A stretch of DNA of 64,000 nucleotides from Ligula intestinalis (GCA_036362985.1 JAYGXS010000007.1:17784877-17848876), one strand, 5' to 3'. Positions 30,430-42,776 are shown, counted from the first letter of the stretch. A program made the numbers and translations. The notes: a model not told the origin generated them from the letters alone.

Positions 30430-32158
30430 TTGCCACGGAAACGGAGCGAGCAGCTACCAGAGGTGATACCCACAAGCTCTACCGACTCTGAAAGCAGGCT
30501 AGCAGAGGTTCGGGAACACAACCGAGACTTAGTGGATCGCAACGGTGCTGTCATCACTACGATCGATGACCGGTTAGAGAGATGGCGCGAGCATTTCTGT
30601 GACCGCCTTAACCATGATCCCCTGTGATGTCTGACCTGTCGCCTATTGCGGACGATCCTCACCATCTGTATGAGTGCAACACACAGCCACCCAGTGTAGA
30701 GGAAGTTGTCTCCATCCTCTTGAGGCTACGCAACAACAAGGCACCTGGTGAGGATGACATCCCGCCGGAGCTCTTCAAATGTGCACCCGAGGTTATTGGG
30801 CCCTGGCTACAACAAATATTTGCCAAGATATGGGACAGCGAAGTTGTGCCCTCTGAATGGAGTACAGCAGTGATCCTCCCCTTGTTTAAAAAGGCGACAG
30901 ACGAGCGTGCAGCAATTACAGAGGCATAAGCCTTATCGATGTAGCGGCGAAAACATTCACGTCTCTTCTTCTCAAACGTTTCCAAACTGCGAGAGACCAG
31001 CGCACCCGCCCAAACCAGAGTGGATTTCGACCAAGTCGTGGGTGCACCGACCAGATCTTAGAGCTCCGCCGTCTGCTGGAGCTGAGATAGAGTCACCAGC
31101 AACCCACTGTTCTATGCTTCATCAACTTCGCTGCCGCATTTGACTCTGTTGATCGCAGTTCGCTGTGGAACATAATGAGGACGGACGGCCTACCACCTAA
31201 GCTTCTCACTCTCATGCAGGCATACTATCGTGGCACTTCCACACGGGTGAGGACGCAGAACGGTGACACGGAAGCCTTTAGCGTCAGGACAGGCGTCCGC
31301 CAAGGTTGTGCCCTTTCACCAACCCTGTTCAACTATGCGGTGGACTGGATCATGACCAAAGCACTGGATGACTTCCCGGGAGTGCAGTTTGATCGCTCGA
31401 AATGGGTGACTGACTTTGCGTATGCTGATGATGTCGTCATCTTTGGCGACAACTGTATTGCAGTTCAGCAGGCGCTGGACAAGATCACTGAGCGTGCACG
31501 ATCCATCGGATTACGCATAAACGCCACTAAGACACAAGTCATGCTCTCCTGTGTGCCCCCTACATCTGTCACTATTATGGTTCTCGACGGTGCTCCTCTC
31601 GAAGTGGTCGACTGGTGTAGATACGTGGGCTCTTTGGTCACGGAAACGGGTCAAGGTGTCGACGAGGTTGTATCAAGCGTCAACCGTGGACAATCTGCCT
31701 TCTACCGTCTGTGCGCTTCTCTATGGAATAGAAGGAAAATATCACGACGCACAAAGTACCGTGTTTACCAGGAAGTGGTTCGATCTATCCTGCTCTATGG
31801 CGGAAAGACATTGCCTATGCGCGTTGAGGACATGAGGCGCCTTGAGGTGTTTGACAATGACTGCATACGCCACATCCTTCGTCACCGTCGCGTCGACCGA
31901 ATTCACTGCTCCGATCGCCGCCGACGCTGTCGCCTGGACGGTCTCCCTCCACTCCTGCTTCAGAGACGACTTCGGTGGTTCGGGCATGCGTCCTGGCGTG
32001 ACTATGGTGAGCTGATTCGTGACTTGCTTGTGGCGACGCCCCCCCCCCCCCACCTGGCACAAACGGCGCGGCGGGCAGCTGAAAACGTGGACAGCAACGG
32101 TCAAGCAGGATCTGTCGTCCATTTCCGGCCCACGTGTCCACGGCCTACACCGGTGTAA
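30430..32158 (+). pseudogene. RTE-B linker and reverse transcriptase, broken
   Basis: Segments in order: LERWREHFCDRLNHD then stop; LRLRNNKAPGEDDIPPELFK; VPSEWSTAVILPLFKKA then frame change near 30905; ISLIDVAAKTF, RPNQSGFRPSRGCTDQI, a stop near 31090, FINFAAAFDSVDR (motif A), then an open frame 31175-32158 with GVRQGCALSPTLFNYA (motif B), YADD at 31421-31432, and the C-terminal part RLRWFGHASWRDYGELIRD. A C10 run at 32041-32050 shifts the extreme C-terminus. The RT core from motif B onward is intact. Confidence 0.83.
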
Positions 32159-32382
32159 CCGTGAATGGATGGCGCTCTCGTGTGAACAGGCGCAAAATCG
32201 ACGCGTCTGGACAGTTGTGATTCGTGATGCAGTCAATGTCAAAAACTGACGCCGGCTCAACCCGCCCGAGTTGAATGCCGTTACAAGTACAAGTAAAGTA
32301 ATAAGTAAACATATTCTGCAAGGAAACCTGCGTGTCCACTTGTGCTTGAGGCATCAACATTTGGTAGGATCTAGTGCGTTGA

Positions 32383-32425
32383 CTGGGCGGGTAAATTGAT
32401 CCAAGTATAATCAAAATCCCAGCTC
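32383..32425 (+). repeat. SINE-1 head fragment
   Basis: GACTGGGCGGGTAAATTGATC and AAGTATAATCAAAATCCCAG match the head at 42538-42577 (GCTGGGCGGGTAACTTAAC). The tRNA-like part is absent. Confidence 0.4.
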
Positions 32426-33211
32426 ATGGCAGGAAGAGGGGGAGGGCCATAGCAAAATGAGATATTTGCATCCGAAAACAAAGCTATTCAACCAGCTAGG
32501 TGCCTCCCAAAGCGCCGAGATTAAGTCCCCACGACAGATGATAATCGCGTTTTCGTAGAGTTCGTCGCACTATCAAGCAGGCTGAAACTGTGCAAGCCTT
32601 GCATCCTCGCATCTCAAGTGTCATAACCTTTTTGGTTCCCTATAGGCTGTGAAGCGAAGACTAAAAGGTTAAAAAAGTTACATAGCGTTGCGCTAATGAC
32701 GCGATTCTCAAACAGTTTTATGTGCGCCTCAACAGTTACCTATACAGCTAACCGTTTACTGACACTGTATACTGTGGAAGACAGTTGAGTGTGGGAGGTG
32801 AAATGAAAAATGTCCTGCCTCAGCACTGAGGACAGCCGTGGTAAACCAATTGCTCCGGAATCCAAGCAAGAACTTCTCTCTGTGTGTGAGGGTATATGCT
32901 CTGACCAGCACTTCCCCTCTCTTCCCACCGCAGCTCCGAGCCAAAAGCTAGCATGACCTCACAGAGGATGTGCAAGTCGATAAACTCATCCCTCGGGACA
33001 ACCAGACAGCTAGAGAACAGGACCGGAATGAAAGCGGAATATAAGCGTGAGAAGCTGCACGGCTGTGGTGGACAGGTTTGTGACGTGCAAGCGGCTGGCA
33101 AAAGTTCCCGCATTTTAACGTATCTACCCGGGAAAAAGAACACTCAACAGGGCTAAAAGAGGGTGACTTGGGGGTGGGGGGCGGTATGAGTGTGTGGCTA
33201 TAGCGGCGTAC

Positions 33212-33467
33212 CGAGTTTGTGCCGAGTCATTATCTCGTTGCGATCGATTTCCCAGTCGTCAAAGCTAGATTGAACGGAGGTGCCACCGGCGCCGCCAGCG
33301 TTGCCAAACTGGGAACCCATAGCAGTAGCCGCTGACGACGACAGTCCGGGGGGTTCTTTCTTTGGAGCAGGGTAGAGGAGGGGGCAGACAAGACCGTCAG
33401 CAGCTTGTGAGTGGTGCATAATCAACTGGACCACCGTCGGGAAGCGATGCGTTTCAGTGATGAAGAA
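33212..33467 (-). CDS. abl: ABL-family tyrosine kinase, SH2 end, linker and kinase start
   Basis: Starts after acceptor CCCTCTACTAG and ends CTCG|GTACGC. Phase 0 in, phase 1 out; 256 nt = 85 codons + 1. Reads FFITETHRFPTVVQLIMHHS, ADGLVCPLLYPAPKK (end of SH2, typical of ABL), then a Ser/Gly/Ala-rich linker and FDDWEIDRNEIMTRHKLG. The linker is about 19 residues longer than in vertebrate ABL. The regulatory VYG tyrosine is not present and the Tyr before DKW is Phe (FDDW); the Trp is kept. Donor and acceptor are consensus. Confidence 0.95.
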
Positions 33468-34554
33468 CTAGTAGAGGGTGGGCGCAATTTTACGATAAAC
33501 GATTTATTATATTTGACTCAAGAATGCATGGGTCAAGTTTATAAGCAGTCGATTCCCTAGTTCATAAAATGTAAACGAAAATTCTGAAATTTTTTGAATT
33601 CGAACAACAAATCTCAAAGATAATTCAGTTGCGGCGGTATGCCGAGTTTCAACAACCTTCTTTACATCAACCTGCAAAAAAGCATACTATGCCGAGTTTC
33701 TCTCCGACCGGCTGCCAAAACTACCCACTGCCGAAAATGAAAAGTTAAGCAGTATGCATTTTTATCAGTAACTTTTGATACCTTTATAAATTCAATTATA
33801 TTTTATGGGGAATACGCCCCAAAATTATATTTTCTTGCACATATTCGTCTCTCATGGAGACCAGAAGCAGACAAATGGACGAAGGGCTAAAAAATAGATT
33901 TGAAAAAGGCAAACTGAAATTGTATATCGCAGAAAGCTGAACGATCAAAATAAGAATAAATGGTGATTGGGGCAAGGACGGTGTGCATCCAAAGGTATCA
34001 AGGAAAATACGAAAAACGCGACATTGACAAAGGCAACAATAGACACGACTTGATGAGAAAGCCAACCTGAAGCAACATCTGCGATTGAGATAGAAATCAG
34101 CGCGACTACTCGCGCACCGCATACGACGAGAAAGGCAAGACAGCTATGGTGACTTTTGAAGCGCCAAACTTCGCGCTCTCTTACTCTCTGCCCATCCACG
34201 CGGTGCCCGGTAGGGAGAAAAAGTTAAGAGGACTGAAAATAACAGGCGCGGAGGTTGAAATTATTTAAGTAACATATACGCGCGTTGCTTTTAATATACA
34301 TCTGAACCAGACACCCAATAAGGCTACACTGAAAAGAGCGAGGCGGAGGGTGCAACGGCAGTCTGCAGATCAGTTTGGAAGTCAATTAGCATCCTTCTAA
34401 ATAATGAATTGCAGCGCACTGCACTAATAATGTAAAGTTGTTAGATGAACGTCTCTCTCTCCTACTTTGTTATACAACCAGCGGCAAGAAATTACGGTAA
34501 TTGGGATCATACCTGATATAGCCGGCATTGGTGATGTCACGGATGGTTCAGGAG

Positions 34555-34700
34555 TCACCGGTTATTAAGGCCACCTCGGGCCCAGACCAAAGTGGGCTTA
34601 ATAAGCAGTGGGCACACTAACCGGAGAGTCCTAGTTCCGTCCCAAGTTGATTTGGGCTTAATACGCGGCTGGGCCTATTAACCGTGGGCTTAGTAACCTG
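34555..34700 (+). repeat. Imperfect tandem duplication, about 70 bp
   Basis: Two units share TGGGCTTAATAAGCAGTGGGC / TGGGCTTAATACGCGGCTGGGC and end in CTAACCGGAG / TTAACCGTGG. A third short piece, GGGCTTAGTAACC, follows. No other copy was noticed in the window. Confidence 0.55.
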
Positions 34701-34799
34701 CGACTACTGTACTTCTCAACGCGTGCAAATCCGCGGACGCTGATCTCAACAGTTCAACACATTCTCTCTTTGACATCGACCGATACCGAAGGTTCAAGA

Positions 34800-35560
34800 A
34801 CAACTTCCAGGTCTTTACTAGCTTTACCTAGTCAGGTCAGTCAACGCCTCCGAGTAGCTAACGGTGCCAGACCCAGGTCAGTAACACTGAGCTGGTGAGG
34901 TGGACGATGGGTAAGGTGTTCAAACAACTTCAGTTGCCTTTCTTGGATAGCCTGAGATTTCCTTGCAATGTTATTATAGCGAGTATGAACTGCCTCATTT
35001 GAGAAAAAATCGGGCTACTTTACTCGAAGGGTGGCGGTCAAGCACCTCTAGCTTTCTTTCATCCTCCACGCGCACAGCCCAGGTACCTCAACAATGGAGG
35101 ACCGGCCGGTCGGATGCGAATATTTTGGTGATGGAGATGTCGCGTCGGATGCACAGGCTCTCTCTAAGGCTTAAGAAAACTCTGCAAGCAACACCGATTA
35201 GGGAAACAATGTTTATTTACTTGGTCTATTCGACAACAGTCTCGCCAAGAGATATCTCGAGTGATGCCTTTTTCTGGTCGGGTGTGTAGCGTAAAACACG
35301 TTGGCCTTCCCAGCGTTTATGCCTAAACAAAACGATTTAGCGACCTCGTTCACTCTAGCCATTCTAGACTGCAGATTACCGAAGCCTGAAGCAAGCCAGA
35401 CGATACCACCAGTGCAGATGAAGTCAGTCAGTGTTCGGGTGCAAACTCAACAACATTATCTTTGTGTAGAACCTGTCTAGGAATTCACTCAATGGCGTAG
35501 TTGAAGAGAATGGGCAACAGCATAAAATGTCGTTGAACGTCAGACTGAGTCGTTAGGAGA
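34800..35560 (-). pseudogene. RTE-A remnant, RT middle to C-terminal part
   Basis: Read on the minus strand from 35545 down: LLPILFNYAIE (motif B end), a decayed LTDLDYADD region, VNEVAKSF, GINAGKANVF, CIRRDISI, then WAVRVEDE, FSNEAVHTRYNNIARKSQ, AIQERQLKLFEHL. Frame changes and stops occur every 20-40 codons. It is the oldest-looking RTE-A copy here. There is no 3' tail. Confidence 0.65.
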
Positions 35561-36339
35561 TATGTTTAAAAATTACAACCCGCGCAATTGTGGAGCGGTA
35601 GTAGGCCCTAATCCTGATGAGTATTTCGTACCGTTACGGCGGCAAGTACCAATCAAGACTGGTCTGGAAGCGCCGCATTGAACACCTGGTAGGGCGAACT
35701 AAACGCTAAATGGCCCTAATTTAGATCTTACCCTAAAACACAGGCGCTTTACGGGCCCCACAAAAACCCCTAGGGGTTTAAATAAAGACAACAGCCGGAA
35801 GCAGCGCCTTCCGCGGCGGTGGGAAACGTAAACGATTCAAATTTCATGCGCGAACAGTTAGCCATGTTCGACCGACGTTGAAGGAACAGTTCTACCGAAG
35901 CCCACGTGCGGTTGAAGCAGGCAAGAACACCAATCAACGACTTTCAGATCACCAACGGATGCGCACATCATCCACTTCTAAAATACTAAGGAGACAAAGA
36001 AAAAACGTACAATTTTCCCTACTCACGTACTTCAAACTATACCAGAACATCGCGCATTTATAAGAACTGGAACGACTAGAAAGGGAGACGATTGCTGCTG
36101 GAAAAAGTTGCATTAAGTTTACATTTTTAAAAAAACCTCTAAACATATCGTCAAGGCTAAAATCCATTTGATCCCAATTATATGAACATTATTGACACCT
36201 TCGACTGAACCAGAACGTCAGCAAATCTCAAAGAAGAGCAGCAGTGCATAATTCGCAATAGCGCTGTCTAAGCCCTGTGTGAGTTCTCAACGATATTTTG
36301 CGATAAACAGAAGTTTACGCTCATTCTACCTGCGGACAT

Positions 36340-37290
36340 AGGTTACACCAGCATTCTGAGGAAAAAGCAGACAAACAGAGAAGATAACATCATTATTGAA
36401 AGACGATTCAACTAACGAAGCCTTGTTTGATGAAGAATCACCGACAAAGGCGAGAGAGACTGGAACGGCCAAATTTGGCTTATTGTCCGCCATCAGCCAG
36501 CCATAACCAAACCCCGGTGGTGTTATACCCAAGACTTGAGTGCGAGAAATTTCGAGTAGGAATCCAAAAGTCTAACCCATTGTACCACGGCCTCGTTGCC
36601 TTGTCAGTTGCGGTCTTGTATATTAAAAGTGATAGTGCGACTCTCACCGATAGCGTTATGAGACATAATGCTACCATTGTGCCTTCTACAGTACGAACAC
36701 GGATAACGGGCACTGAAATAGCCATTAAGGGTAAAAAATCCTGCAATTATCGATCTAGGCATTAACGAACAGCAATATGTTAGTCTCAAGAGGGGCATTT
36801 TTACGGGTTAGGTAGAAGTCGGGAGAAAAGGGAGTTAGGGGAGCCTGAGGTGCCGCAAAACCTGGGGTTGAGTATAACTGGCTTATGACGGCGAATGAGC
36901 CAAAATGGTCATTCCGGTCTCCCTTGTCTAAGCCAAAAAAGTTATTCTGCCTAAGCTACTAGTCAGCGTACGCCTACTGACAGGGTACGAATGAGTCTGA
37001 AGGCACAATAGGACGAGTGAGTCCCGTAAGCGGTCAGTGTTTACCACCCATTGTAAGTTAACAATCTACCTAGTTAAAAGAGGAAAACTCTCTTGTCAAC
37101 GACTCTTCACTGTTGTCAATGCACACAGTGAAGTCGACAATAGGCTGTCGTTGTTTGCACTACTGATGCTGCGGCGGGTCCTCACATAGCCACACATGGG
37201 TTGAAACGCAAAGCCAGCACTGAGGGGCAAACAACGGCACTGTGCCCCCTCCTCGATTTGTTTGCAACTGGCGACTGGTCAGGCGAAAGG
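36340..37290 (+). repeat. Palindromic composite repeat unit, copy 1
   Basis: An inverted SINE-2-like body (36410-36545, minus: GTTCCAGTCTCTCTCGCCTT when reversed) and a plus body (36870-36960: TGACGGCGAATGAGCC, GGTCATTCCGGTCTCCC) face each other across a spacer of about 320 bp, then a further 330 bp follow. The whole unit aligns with 53125-53925, spacer included (CTCGTTGCCTTGTCAGTTGC / CTCGTTGCTCTGTTGGTTAT; GGTCTTGTATATT / GGTCTTGCATATT; AAAGCCAGCACTGAGGGGCA / AAAGCCGGCACTGAGAGGCA). Confidence 0.65.
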
Positions 37291-38689
37291 ACAGTCCTCA
37301 ACGGAAAAATGCGAATCACAAGAAGGGAATTTTCAGAGGTTAAGTACTCGGAAGGCAAGAGAGTTAGAGGAGAAACTCAATATAGAGCAGGAACGACAGT
37401 TCAAGCAGAAAGCAAACCTTTCGGAGGTCGCTTCATTTTCTAAGGCGTATATATAGGTCAGGTAGTTCGCGTTGCAGCATCCCAAGCACACGAAGCAATA
37501 TCGCACAATTGACGCGCGGCCCTGCCGCTCCTGTTCATTTACACCTTCAGTTTTTATCCCCAGCCTGACAGTAGTATCAGTCTGAGCTCTTTGCATGCAG
37601 TAACGGAGTGCGGTAACGCGTCAGGGTAACAGTGCGTACCAGTTCAACCTCGAGCCCAATTGCCAATTTTTTTCAGCATGCAAATCCTATCCAATGTACA
37701 CCTGGCTAAAAGAGAAATAGCAACTGCCTGGGCAGCGATGACAGTCGAGGCCTGCTTCCTTGCTACTTTTTTTCTCAGCTCTAAGTGATGCCGTGGTGAC
37801 CCCCTCCATTTCCATACTTGAACGGAAGGGAAGACCCCGGGTCCAATTAGAGGTTTAGGAAACATTTAATTTAGGAACAGTGAAATCTGCCGGTTTTTGG
37901 TGTAAAATTCAATGACAGAAGAAGATAGAAGAGTGAAAACATATGAAGCAACAGGAGCCGGGGAAAAGCAGAAAAATAAGGGGCAGAAACAGGAGGTGGA
38001 GGATGAGAGGGAAGAAGCCGGGTTATGCAGGACTACTTCAAGGAGACTGCATTGCGTTAACGCACTAGATACACTATGGGCAGACTTGAATGCTGAATGC
38101 AGGTGCAGAGGGATATGACGTATCTCAGCAGGCCGATTTTGCGTGACATTCCTTATTCTGCGTCAGCCCCACGATCCAGTCATTCTCCCACACTATCCCA
38201 ATACGAGAGAGGACAACTAGTAGCAGGCACTCAGTGGTTTAGGCTTAGCACAGGTCAACTGTCGCAGTGACGAGACGCAGCACTCCTTGGAGTGTGCGCA
38301 CACACGCCGGTGGCAACGAACAGACGCTTGGTCTGCCGCCACTCTGGACCCACAGCATAAATCAAACAGGCAGAGGAAACGGCCTGGAGACCTGAAAGCC
38401 TTGAGAATGAATCACGCAAGGCAATTAGTCAGGGGAATAAAAACCAGTAGAGGAGAACTGGCTGCGCGCACGCTATACTATAAACAACGACACAGCGGGA
38501 GTGGGGGGCGTCAGTCAGAGGATGAAGTATCTGTTGATCTGCCGGTTTTCGACAGAAGGCGATCCGCAAACAGGCATGGCAATAGACTCAATCGCTCCGT
38601 TTTAGTGTGAATATGTTCTTTGCTGCAAAATCCATACTAACCAAAAGCCACGGTCGTCCACGCTCCAAACATTATCGTTCTGGTTAATT

Positions 38690-38935
38690 AAAGTTCGCTG
38701 ACCGCTAACGGAACTCCCATGTCCTGCGCTGCTGTGCGCCTCACTTCTTGGATCCTGGCAGCAGATGTACCGGCTAGTAGCCTTAGGCAGATAGCATTGC
38801 CTGCAGTAGCAAGGGAGACTGGGATGACCATTTCGGGCTTAGTAGCCGTCGTCAGCCAGACATACCCAAGCTTAAGTAGTGCAACACTCGAGGCTCAAAA
38901 TCGCAACTGTTTAATCAAAGTCAAACGCCCCAAAC
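38690..38935 (-). repeat. SINE-2-like repeat, minus copy
   Basis: GCTGACCGCTAACGGAACTC, AGGCAGATAGCATTGCCTGC, AGGGAGACTGGGATGACCAT, GTAGCCGTCGTCAGCCAGAC and CACTCGAGGCTC match the family in reverse orientation. Confidence 0.6.
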
Positions 38936-40524
38936 ATTGAGCCACGAGCTCCTTGTGTTGCCGGTTCTAGCGTTTTGGTAAAGCTAGGTAATCCAACACA
39001 ACTGTGTGCATGAAAAGAAAACATTCGTCTATCTTTTCGGCGAGTCGGGTTATGGAGTGATTGGGGGATTAATTTTGGTTGTAATTGCTCCTTCTTCGTG
39101 TGACTTCTATGGCGTTTTCAAGGACGAGTGATCTAAGTAGCCTTTATTGTGGTCTGGTGAAGACCAGATCGTGTGCAGTTGGGTTAGTTAACTTTTACAT
39201 TTCTTGCGCCGAAATCCAACTCCGCTCTTAAGGGAAGCCGATGGGTGATGGGATGCAGATTGTGGTAGATGTTTTGCTAGGGCCAATTCCGTAAGACACA
39301 TGGTAGACGTCTTTGTTTACGACAGTCAATCTGCGAAAAAAAATACGCTGAGCTTGGATATATCAGGTAGCCTCCAAAGGTGTTCTCAAACATATCCACA
39401 GGAAGTTGTGGGAAGATGACAGTCACAATTACTACGTCTGCACACAGAACCCCTTGATTTTTAGGTGGGAAGGGGAGGGAGAGAAATTTATATGACAGAG
39501 GTCATCAATGTTCTCGGAGCTGTAATGCTGGCAGTGGTTGTATGTATTAGACAATAGACTCCGCGAAAATGAATGACGCTCTGAAACGACTGGTTCCCGA
39601 ATGACTCAAGACCAAGGTAAGATGTGCACGACATAGCAATTATGCTTTTATACTCAGGTTAACCCAAACCCAAAACGGTGCCCTAACAGGGAAACGAATA
39701 CCAACAAAAACAGGATTTACTTGCTGCCCGCGGCCGGACTACAGGCCCAAGCTCGAAAACCCCTGGGACCACTAGCCACTTGGCAGTGTTGTGATGAGCT
39801 AATTAGCAACGCGGACACCCCAAGAAGGCAGTTTAACTGCGCACTCCGCGTGGGATAACATGGCATCACTCATTAAGCAGCAAACATGGAAGTGAGATGC
39901 CCCCCGCCCCGGTTACTGACCTCTCTCCCAGGACGGTTTATGTACATAAGTGCGGGGGAGGGGGAGGGTGGCGGGGTCGAACGCGCGCAAACAACATCGG
40001 CATTAGACCGACGGCCAGAGAGGGTATCGGTGTACGGCCATCATGTGGAGTCAGAGATAAGGAGGGCTGGGCGACAGATGGAAATGGATTGGATTGACCA
40101 TCGCGTAAGTAAGGTAATTAACGCCTTCCACTCGCCTTCTCGGCACATCCTATAATACCCGTAGGGCAAACATAAGTCAGAAACGGGCAAACAAGCCAAA
40201 CAATTTGGGTTAAACTCAAATTGTATAGTCCTAGTTGTAAACTGAACCTTGCTGGTTGACGTAGATGTGCGCGCATAAGTTAGTTGGGGAACGGGGGACG
40301 TACAAACACCTCATTGACAGATATTTAACTTTTTTTAAATCTCCTGAGAAATTGATTTCTATTCGTGGTATATATCAGTATGCTTAAGGTCTACAGACGT
40401 AGACCGAAATTGTAAGTGTATATTTGGGTTGAAACCGGTCAACCACTGCGAAATATCCACTTACTGCCCACAGGCAACTTTAGTAGCATAAATTGATGTT
40501 GCAACTTACCACAATAACAGCCTA

Positions 40525-40625
40525 GGTACTAGCTAAAAGGCCCAGACACGTGTTTTGCCGGTATTCTGACGCTGCTTGACACAGCTGCGAGGAGTCCAGT
40601 TCGTCAGTGAGTCCCCCAGCTTATC
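40525..40625 (+). repeat. Repeat family R3, proximal part
   Basis: TACTAGCTAAAAGGCCCAGA, CACGTGTTTTGCC, TGACACAGCTGCGAGGAG and CGTCAGTGAGTCCC match 43970-44060. Confidence 0.5.
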
Positions 40626-41544
40626 TTATCAGCTGGCCCGACGGGTAGGACTGCTGCAGTTCGACCGACGGTCTAAGAGCAATCACCAAGACACAGAATA
40701 GCCATCCAGCTTTTCCCGGACTCCAAATACAACACTAAGCGAAGCATCACAGCACCAATGACTCTTCGACTGCGCCCAGCGGCTTTGAAGTCCACTTTTA
40801 CGTCGTCTTTAAGATACTCAGGTGCGTATTGCCACCAGCTGTTTGGGCTATGTACATAGTTAGCGAAACCTTTATGTTGTGTTTTTCTGGCTATAAGTTT
40901 TTAGAGCCGACGGGCGGCCTGCTGTCTACTGAGTTGACCGCTGAGACCTCAATGAATCAGGTGTCCGAACCTGTCGCCCAGCGACTCGCACTACACGGAG
41001 GAAGCAGAGCAGGTAACACTACCAGCGGTCAGTCCACACACATAGAGTGCTCTCTTTCGGGGTAGGCAACGACTGATCCAGTGGATGTGTTGCGTGCACT
41101 TAAAATTAGCCCTCCTGCACTGAGCCCAACGCAGGACGGAAAAGAAGGCGTTGAAAGAGGCGAGGGCGAGCAGGCGTGCGTAAAATTGCGCGCGCATGCA
41201 GACGCACGCACGCCCTAGTTGATGGGGGTTTAGGTCAGGATAACAGAGCATACCTTTTTAAGGGTTTTTCGCCACCGCCGACACTGAGAACACGCAGGCG
41301 GGTGCGCTTGTGTGTATTGCAATCAAATTCGGGGTGGAACCCATTCAGCCGCTTTCGCCCGGCCACTAGCAGTCAGTGGAAGAAACAGGAAGCGGACAGG
41401 CAGGATGGGAAAGCAGAAAGCAGCGGCCAAATGCCGATCGGGGATGCTAATAATTTCTACGCGCACTTCATGTAGTATACAACCGACAAGTAGACATGCC
41501 CGATTGGTTAAGGTTAAATCATATACTACATACTGAGAGCACGG

Positions 41545-41665
41545 ATACTAGCTTACGGTTCAGACACTTGTTTCGCTGCATGACACAGCTGCGCGGGTTC
41601 GCCCCACTAGTGGGCCCTTCTACATCACTCCTCCACCTGTTCGTGAAATAATTCATGCAAAGTAA
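41545..41665 (+). repeat. Repeat family R3, proximal part, second copy
   Basis: ACTAGCTTACGGTTCAGACA, TTTCGCTGCATGACACAGC, TGCGCGGGTTC and ACATCACTCCTCCACCTGTTC match 43965-44080. Confidence 0.5.
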
Positions 41666-41834
41666 ATATACTGATGGCTGCGAGATGGTTGTTTAACAAA
41701 ATTACGCGATTATCAAGGCAAGGCTGATTAATTTACGCTAATCTATTGATACTTACCTTCACACTTACACTATAAAAGTTCATTTTGAGGGCAAGCACAA
41801 TACGGGATATCTTATCACGTTGACTCACCGTCTA

Positions 41835-41980
41835 ACAAAGGTGATTAAGGTACTGGTCTTCTGGTCAGGGGTTCGAACCTCGGGTGGTGCACCACCTGGG
41901 CTCGGGTATGACTGTCTGATGAGAACTAATAAGACAGAAATCTTCATTCCAGACTCTCTTTGCTTTGCCGGCGACGTTTA
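41835..41980 (+). repeat. SINE-2-like repeat with intact B box
   Basis: TCAGGGGTTCGAACCTCGGG contains a perfect pol III B box (GGTTCGAACC). Then TGGTGCACCACCTGGGCTC, a variant body (TGATGAGAACTAATAAGACA) and CATTCCAGACTCTCTTTGC. Head resembles a tRNA with a short anticodon-like arm (CTGGTCTTCTGGTCAG). Confidence 0.6.
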
Positions 41981-42034
41981 AAAAGAAGATTTCTCGCAAC
42001 GAGCATGATAAGCTTTGTTATATCTCTGTGTTCA

Positions 42035-42115
42035 TGTTTTCTACAGGGCACGGCTGCAAGAATTCGACTCACCAGTGGGGCCCCCGCATTTTCCTTGTGC
42101 TTTCTGGTAGATACG
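42035..42115 (+). repeat. Repeat family R3 fragment
   Basis: ACGGCTGCAAGAATTCGACTC, ACCAGTGGGGCC and TTGTGCTTTCTGGTAGATAC match the 44030-44095 part (TGTGTTTTCTGGTATATG). Confidence 0.4.
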
Positions 42116-42537
42116 CCAGTTTTAATGAGGCGATAACGGCTGACAGACTGCGGCCGAAATATGAATATCATTCTGTGGTCTGTGCCTATAAACTTTAATT
42201 AAAACTGGTTTACTCCGAGTAAGCGATTAATTTCTGAGAAAATTAAAAGTACCAAGACGCGTTCTGACCCAGTCAGTATATGCTGATATCGAAACCTCAC
42301 AGGAAAATATATTACAAAAAAGGTCTATGCTCTGAATTTCTATCGGATGATTTCAGTCCAGCGGAAAAAATAATCGGAAAATTCTACAAAATAAACAGTT
42401 CTCGCTGATTTTCGGGTCATCAGCTAGCCATAACAGGGACTTAAAAGGGGTTCCAGTTGTTGCTTGAGCTCAAAGCTCATTTACTTGGGTTACTCACTCA
42501 CGCTGTGAGAATTGGTGGATTCCATGCGTTGCAGTAA

Positions 42538-42711
42538 GGCTGGGCGGGTAACTTAACAAAAGTGTGATCAAATTCACGTCTCCCGGTGGGGACCTCGTAA
42601 CCCAGTTAGTTAGAGCGCTGACTGTACTGAAACCTCTCCCTTGCTGGCCTAGGTTCGAATCCCGCCAAGGCCTCAAACTCTTTCGCAATATGGATCAAAT
42701 GAACAAGTCTC
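42538..42711 (+). repeat. SINE-1, best-preserved copy
   Basis: Head GCTGGGCGGGTAACTTAAC, then CTCCCGGTGGGGACCTCG, A box CCCAGTTAGTTAGAGCG, B box GGTTCGAATCC and tail ATGGATCAAATGAACAAG. The A-to-B spacing and the T-arm (AGGTTCGAATCCCGCC) are tRNA-like, but the acceptor stem does not pair, so this is a SINE and not a tRNA gene. Confidence 0.7.
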
Positions 42712-42776
42712 CAAAGGCCCTAGGACGAAAACCCTAGTCGTGATGGGCTGTCCTGATTCCGATGAATGCCAAAATG

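Larger units (their letters stand above)
29090..32310 (+). mobile_element. RTE-type element, family B
   Basis: Endonuclease 29090-30215, linker, RT to 32158 and a 3' tail TTACAAGTACAAGTAAAGTA at 32279-32300. Same layout as RTE-A but about half the aligned residues differ, so I treat it as a separate family. The 5' limit is set by the first aligned coding residues; an upstream leader was not recognised. Confidence 0.8.
27497..33211 (-). other. ABL intron, 5.7 kb
   Basis: Donor GTACGC (33211-33206), acceptor CTTCAG (27502-27497). RTE-B fills 29090-32310 in the antisense direction. 27497-29089 and 32440-33211 hold nothing I recognise; the 158-codon minus frame at 28514-28990 shows no domain. 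Confidence 0.88.

Noticed and set aside
42600..42672. Possible tRNA gene
   Set aside because: A and B boxes are present but the acceptor stem does not pair and related decayed copies exist at 7253 and 9003, so it is a SINE head.
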